Shown in pieces: positions 60,447 to 64,000 of a stretch of 64,000 nt of DNA. A program made the position numbers and the translations under genes. The notes below the pieces were generated by a model that had not been told where the DNA came from, made no database searches, and worked only from the letters and a program-made list of their open reading frames with translations. Source of the DNA: Leptospira biflexa serovar Patoc strain 'Patoc 1 (Paris)' (GTDB lineage: Bacteria > Spirochaetota > Leptospiria > Leptospirales > Leptospiraceae); the NCBI RefSeq assembly GCF_000017685.1, contig NC_010602.1:868001-932000 (forward strand), read 5' to 3'. The first letter of the stretch is position 1, and each line of letters opens with the position of its first letter.

Positions 60447-60788
60447 ATGAAAATCAAAGTTACTAGTAAAAACGACGTGCACATCATTAAAATTGAAGGT
60501 GCCATCAAAGCCGGAAATGAGTTCGAGCTATCTGAAAAGATTGAACAGTACATCAAAAAAGGCCAAGTTCCAAAATTCATTATCGATTTGAAAAAAGTTC
60601 CTTTTATCAACTCCGCTGGTCTTGGAACATTTTTGAACATCTACAAACATATAGATGGTCTGAACGGTCGACTTGTATTTGCGAATTTAAATTCCGATAT
60701 CGAAAACCTAATGGAAATTACAAAACTTTCCAGCGTGTTTGAGATATACAAAACTCTGGAAGAGGCTGAAGACTCCTTCGAATACTAA
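60447..60788 (+). CDS. STAS-domain anti-sigma factor antagonist
   Basis: A 113-residue SpoIIAA/RsbV-like protein. DLKKVPFINSAGLGTFLNIY carries the phosphorylatable serine (Ser56) in the conserved D-x-S/N-S-A-G-L pattern. In its unphosphorylated form such a protein releases a sigma factor from its anti-sigma kinase. AAGGG lies a few bases before ATG 60447. It is next to a sigma-like gene and an AsmA-like gene. Confidence 0.9.
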   Translation: MKIKVTSKNDVHIIKIEGAIKAGNEFELSEKIEQYIKKGQVPKFIIDLKKVPFINSAGLGTFLNIYKHIDGLNGRLVFANLNSDIENLMEITKLSSVFEIYKTLEEAEDSFEY

Positions 60789-60806
60789 TCCATAGAGGCG
60801 ATTCTT

Positions 60807-63800
60807 GTGATGAATCCAATCCTGAAGGGCAGTTTAGGAATCGCCAAAAGTAAAACCTTCCGAGGGCTGTTTGTCCTCTTTCTCCTCTACAAACTTATTT
60901 TTAACCAATTTACCGCAACCTGGGTTGTGCCCAATCTGCTTTCAAAATTGACTTTGATCAAAATGGAAGGTAGGTTCACCTGTTTTTCCCTTTTTTATGG
61001 AGTGGAAATTCAAAACCTAAAACTCTTTCCCGGTGGTCCATTTTCCGAAACTCCCGTTTTCAGTGCCAAAGAAATTCGGATTCGATACAATCTACCATTT
61101 TTATTATTAGGAAAAATATCAGTTTCTGATCTCAGTTTGATTGATGCAAAGGTTCGAATCGAAGAAAAGGGTGGCCTGTGGAACACATCTTACCTTCTGA
61201 AAGAGAAAAAAAAAGGTAACGAAGATACAAAAGTGAATCCGGAACCAACTGTTCCTAAAACAGAGATCTCCACCTACCTTCCGTTACAATTGAGTGCGTA
61301 TTTGGATGTAAAGGGACTTTCCGTCCAATACATTCGAGAAACTGGAAGTGTTCGGTATCTTTCCCTTCAAAATTTTGATTTTCAAACAAAACTCATTACA
61401 AACCGATTTACATCCATTCCTTTGAATGCTGACGCCTTATCTCAGTTAAATGAGATATTGGTGCATATAAATGCGGAAAGACCTTTGGCCATTGAATTGG
61501 ACTCAGATCAATTGAAATGGAAGGAGTCTATACCGTTATCCCTTCGATTCGAATGGGACCGAACAGAATCACCTGAACTATTTCTATTTGCGACAGACAT
61601 TGGAAAAGATGATATCAACTTGGAAGTCCGTGGCAAACCGGTGCAAACTGGACTTAAAATATTGTCGGATATTCATTTTGATCCAAAACAAGACATTTTA
61701 AAAATCCAACAATTTGATTTGAGGGTGATCGGGCAATCATGGATCCAATTAAAAGGTTCGCTTTCCGATCTATCCACAGAAAGTCCCAATATAGATGTCG
61801 ATATTGTATCATCTGATATCAATTTAAATGCACTGCAATCATCCCTCAAACAATTACAAGGGATCGTTCCTGAAATGAATGTTTCGGGAGGACTTTCTTT
61901 GGTCGGAACTGGGATACATGGAAAATGGAATCAAACCAATGCAAAATTGAAGGTCAATGCAAACAAAGTTTTTTTCAAACTAGGGAATACAAAACCGCAT
62001 AAAGTTGATTCTGCAAATTTAGATCTGTCTGCTTTATTGGACTTTTCTATCCAAAAGGAAAGAACCGCAGAAATACCTTTCCCCAATTTAAAGAAGGTAA
62101 ATATTTCTCCTTCGCAAATCATTTATAATTTAGCATCAATCAATTTATCTGGAGATTATTCTTTCGACTCTGGGTTACGGTTTTTTCTTTCGCTCGATAA
62201 ACTTCAATTAGGTGAATATGCGCAAGGGATTGCTGGAAAACTAAAGATGGATCTCCAAGCATCTGGTGAATCATTTGCATCAATCAATCTACAATCGAAA
62301 TTAAACATCGATGGATTTAGATACCAAATCGATCGGTCTAGATCACCTGCATCTCATTTAAATTTAGGTTTTAATACAAATCTGGTTTTTGATAAACCAT
62401 TCGGATTAAAAGAGATACAAATTAGTAATTTAGATCTAGAACAAAGAACTTTGACTGGTAACAAGGCAATTGAGCTGGGAATGAAAGGGAAAGTGCAACC
62501 CGGACAAACATTAGTGGCTCAAGTATCTCCACTGAACTTAAAATTGACGACTCCTAATTTACTTCTCGTTTTGCCTTTGGTATTAAAAGAAAAAATATCT
62601 CCTATTCAGAATTTGCTAGGGCAACAACCAAAAATCAAAATTATTGCAAGTTACGTCCAAGATTCTGGCAAAAAACACATCGTTGCCAATTTGAATTCAG
62701 ATCTTCCTGGATTAGAAATGAACGATTTAAAATTAACATCTGACATTACTATCTCTGGAGCCAATACAAATGAGATTCTAATTAAAGAATTTAAATTAAG
62801 TGCGTTCGGAGGTGTGTTTAAGTCTTCTTTGAGTGGAAAATTAAATAAATTAGAAAAACAAAAACCTCCGTTAGGTCCCTATTTTGGAAATTTAGATTTA
62901 AGTTTGTCAATTGTTTCTCCAGAGAAACAATACTTGGCAAAAGGAGTCTCTGTCCATGGTGATCTTGGATTAAATCTTAAAATCAAAGATTATGATATCA
63001 ATGGTGAGTTCTATTCGAAGTTACCTGCATTATCGTATAACAACCAAAAATGTCCAGGTGAAAACTGTAAGGCATATTTAATCGAGGAAATCAACGCTAA
63101 AATCCCAATCCAACATAATCTCGCCTACCAACCGGAAGAAAGTTTGATTGTTGGAGATAAGTCTATTTTTATCAAAAATTATGGCAGATTGAATACTCCG
63201 AATGTAACCATTGGTAAGGTGATTGGAACACATCCCAATATTCCAAATTTACCATTTGAATATGTAAAAAAACAAAATCAATTGCCTGGTTTTAGTGCTT
63301 TCATTGAATACAAAGAAAACTTCGCAAATATTGAATCATTAAAATCCTATTCTATGGATGGGATTATCTTAGGAAAAAATTTAGTTTTTAACTTAGGTAA
63401 TTTAGATCCGAAAACAATGGAATTTCGAGGAAACTTACTCATACGAGACATCGATTTAAAACAATTGATGGCTCCAAAAATTCGAGATAAAATTGACGAC
63501 GGTAAATTAAAAGCAGATCTCAATATCAAAGTAAGAGATTTAAGTGAACCCATTGCAAATTTGGATTTGTTTTTTTCTATTTTCCAAATAGGGGAAGACT
63601 TTGGGAAAAGTGCTTTAAATGTAATTTCTGCGCAAAATTTTTTAATCGATCGCATTACCGATAGTTACCCAATTAATAAAATTGATATCTCTTTATCTCG
63701 TGGTCTTGTTTATGCAGATGTTTATTTTGATCGATCTCTTTTATCTTTGATTATGAAATTAGAAGATGGTAAAATTTCCCAACAAAGGATGCCGCTTGCC

Positions 63801-63848
63801 AACTTTTTGAAACGAGCCCAAAACGAAATCCAAACATACCAAGAGTGA
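60807..63848 (+). CDS. AsmA-like / YdbH-type intermembrane protein
   Basis: A 1013-residue protein with one N-terminal membrane helix (FRGLFVLFLLYKLIFNQF) and a very long periplasmic region made of repeating beta strands (DLSLIDAKVRIEEKGG, LSVQYI, INLSGDYSFDSG, LKADLNIKVRDL...) as in AsmA, TamB and YdbH proteins that carry lipids between membranes. The C-terminal block (YPINKIDISLSRGLVYADVYFDRSLLSLIMKLEDGKISQQRMP) fits YdbH-like ends. The start is GTG 60807 or ATG 60810, with GAGG about eight bases upstream of the former. A lipoprotein gene follows after seven bases. Confidence 0.72.
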   Translation: MMNPILKGSLGIAKSKTFRGLFVLFLLYKLIFNQFTATWVVPNLLSKLTLIKMEGRFTCFSLFYGVEIQNLKLFPGGPFSETPVFSAKEIRIRYNLPFLLLGKISVSDLSLIDAKVRIEEKGGLWNTSYLLKEKKKGNEDTKVNPEPTVPKTEISTYLPLQLSAYLDVKGLSVQYIRETGSVRYLSLQNFDFQTKLITNRFTSIPLNADALSQLNEILVHINAERPLAIELDSDQLKWKESIPLSLRFEWDRTESPELFLFATDIGKDDINLEVRGKPVQTGLKILSDIHFDPKQDILKIQQFDLRVIGQSWIQLKGSLSDLSTESPNIDVDIVSSDINLNALQSSLKQLQGIVPEMNVSGGLSLVGTGIHGKWNQTNAKLKVNANKVFFKLGNTKPHKVDSANLDLSALLDFSIQKERTAEIPFPNLKKVNISPSQIIYNLASINLSGDYSFDSGLRFFLSLDKLQLGEYAQGIAGKLKMDLQASGESFASINLQSKLNIDGFRYQIDRSRSPASHLNLGFNTNLVFDKPFGLKEIQISNLDLEQRTLTGNKAIELGMKGKVQPGQTLVAQVSPLNLKLTTPNLLLVLPLVLKEKISPIQNLLGQQPKIKIIASYVQDSGKKHIVANLNSDLPGLEMNDLKLTSDITISGANTNEILIKEFKLSAFGGVFKSSLSGKLNKLEKQKPPLGPYFGNLDLSLSIVSPEKQYLAKGVSVHGDLGLNLKIKDYDINGEFYSKLPALSYNNQKCPGENCKAYLIEEINAKIPIQHNLAYQPEESLIVGDKSIFIKNYGRLNTPNVTIGKVIGTHPNIPNLPFEYVKKQNQLPGFSAFIEYKENFANIESLKSYSMDGIILGKNLVFNLGNLDPKTMEFRGNLLIRDIDLKQLMAPKIRDKIDDGKLKADLNIKVRDLSEPIANLDLFFSIFQIGEDFGKSALNVISAQNFLIDRITDSYPINKIDISLSRGLVYADVYFDRSLLSLIMKLEDGKISQQRMPLANFLKRAQNEIQTYQE

Positions 63849-63855
63849 GGTAGTT

Positions 63856-64000
63856 ATGAAACATATTATAATCTTTTTTTTATTGATGGGTTGTAGTTTT
63901 AAAGTACCACCGATCACCATCACGAACGCTCAAACAGCAGCTGAAAAGCAGATGGTTGGTGAAGATCGAGAGTTAGAAAAGGAAGGTTGGATGATAGGAT
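63856..64000 (+). CDS. Lipoprotein (possible DUF1318/YdbL-like), cut by window end
   Basis: The frame starts ATG 63856 (GAGG upstream) and encodes a short lipoprotein signal, MKHIIIFFLLMGC, with the lipid-modified Cys13, then SFKVPPITITNAQTAAEKQMVGEDRELEKEGW. The TxTxAQTAAEKQ segment resembles the start of DUF1318 proteins, which accompany YdbH in E. coli (ydbH-ynbE-ydbL). The gene runs off the window after about 48 codons, so the assignment is tentative. Confidence 0.6.
   Translation, partial: MKHIIIFFLLMGCSFKVPPITITNAQTAAEKQMVGEDRELEKEGWMIG

Noticed and set aside
1..64000. CRISPR arrays, insertion sequences or prophage genes
   Set aside because: No regularly spaced repeats, transposase motifs, att-like sites or phage structural genes were seen on reading the window.

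Overview
The window looks like a chromosomal segment of a spirochaete of the genus Leptospira, most likely a saprophytic, L. biflexa-like species. The reasons are a low to moderate GC content, frequent TTG and GTG starts, solitary 5S rRNA genes with no 16S or 23S beside them, a DUF1577 protein (a family described from Leptospira), and a didermic Gram-negative cell plan (TolC, RND pump, Lnt, secreted lipase with foldase, outer-membrane barrel candidates). No prophage, transposase, CRISPR array or tRNA was seen. Gene order is that of a dense core genome with short operons; names of families are from motif reading only.

Layout. 1-3.5 kb: the 3' part of an acetate/succinate CoA-transferase gene, an FAD oxidoreductase and a convergent SAM methyltransferase. 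3.5-8.7 kb: a CsoR/CstR-type repressor with palindromic operators and a DUF2892 - TolC - RND efflux operon without an adaptor gene. 8.8-11.4 kb: three tandem paralogous secreted alpha/beta hydrolases. 11.5-14.8 kb: a large membrane histidine kinase divergent from a lytic transglycosylase, with twin inverted repeats between them. 14.8-19.8 kb: an anchored exported protein, a penicillin-acylase family enzyme and a TPR protein. 19.8-24.9 kb: a DUF1577 protein whose PilZ motifs are split by a GAF-like insert, a crotonase, an FNR-like regulator and a rhomboid protease.

25-28.3 kb: hisB-hisH-hisA followed by a VKOR-DsbA fusion. 28.4-33.0 kb (minus): ubiB-like kinase, feoA, feoB and a NeuB-like synthase in one likely operon. 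33.1-35.1 kb: a stand-alone helicase-associated-domain protein. 35.2-40.1 kb: lipase, lipase foldase, lnt and a small hypothetical gene on the minus strand, divergent from a TetR regulator with a palindrome between. 40.1-46.5 kb: TPM protein, GNAT acetyltransferase, glycyl-tRNA synthetase, a multi-pass TonB-like protein and a PrsW protease.

46.7-54.6 kb: a GyrI-like protein, a 5S rRNA gene with decayed duplicated downstream sequence, a TetR-VOC pair divergent from a phytoene-desaturase-like oxidoreductase and an FAD/[2Fe-2S] reductase, two outer-membrane protein candidates (one with a signal peptide broken by a poly-T tract), and a second 5S rRNA gene. 54.8-64 kb: a hybrid histidine kinase, an Nramp-like and an NhaC-like transporter, a sigma-like protein, a STAS anti-anti-sigma protein, and a YdbH-like AsmA protein followed by a lipoprotein cut by the window end.

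The most notable points are the persulfide-type regulator with its adaptor-less RND operon, the twin operators of the kinase/transglycosylase pair, the split PilZ domain, the FNR-type four-cysteine regulator, the poly-T frameshift in a signal peptide and the 5S-derived repeat cluster.
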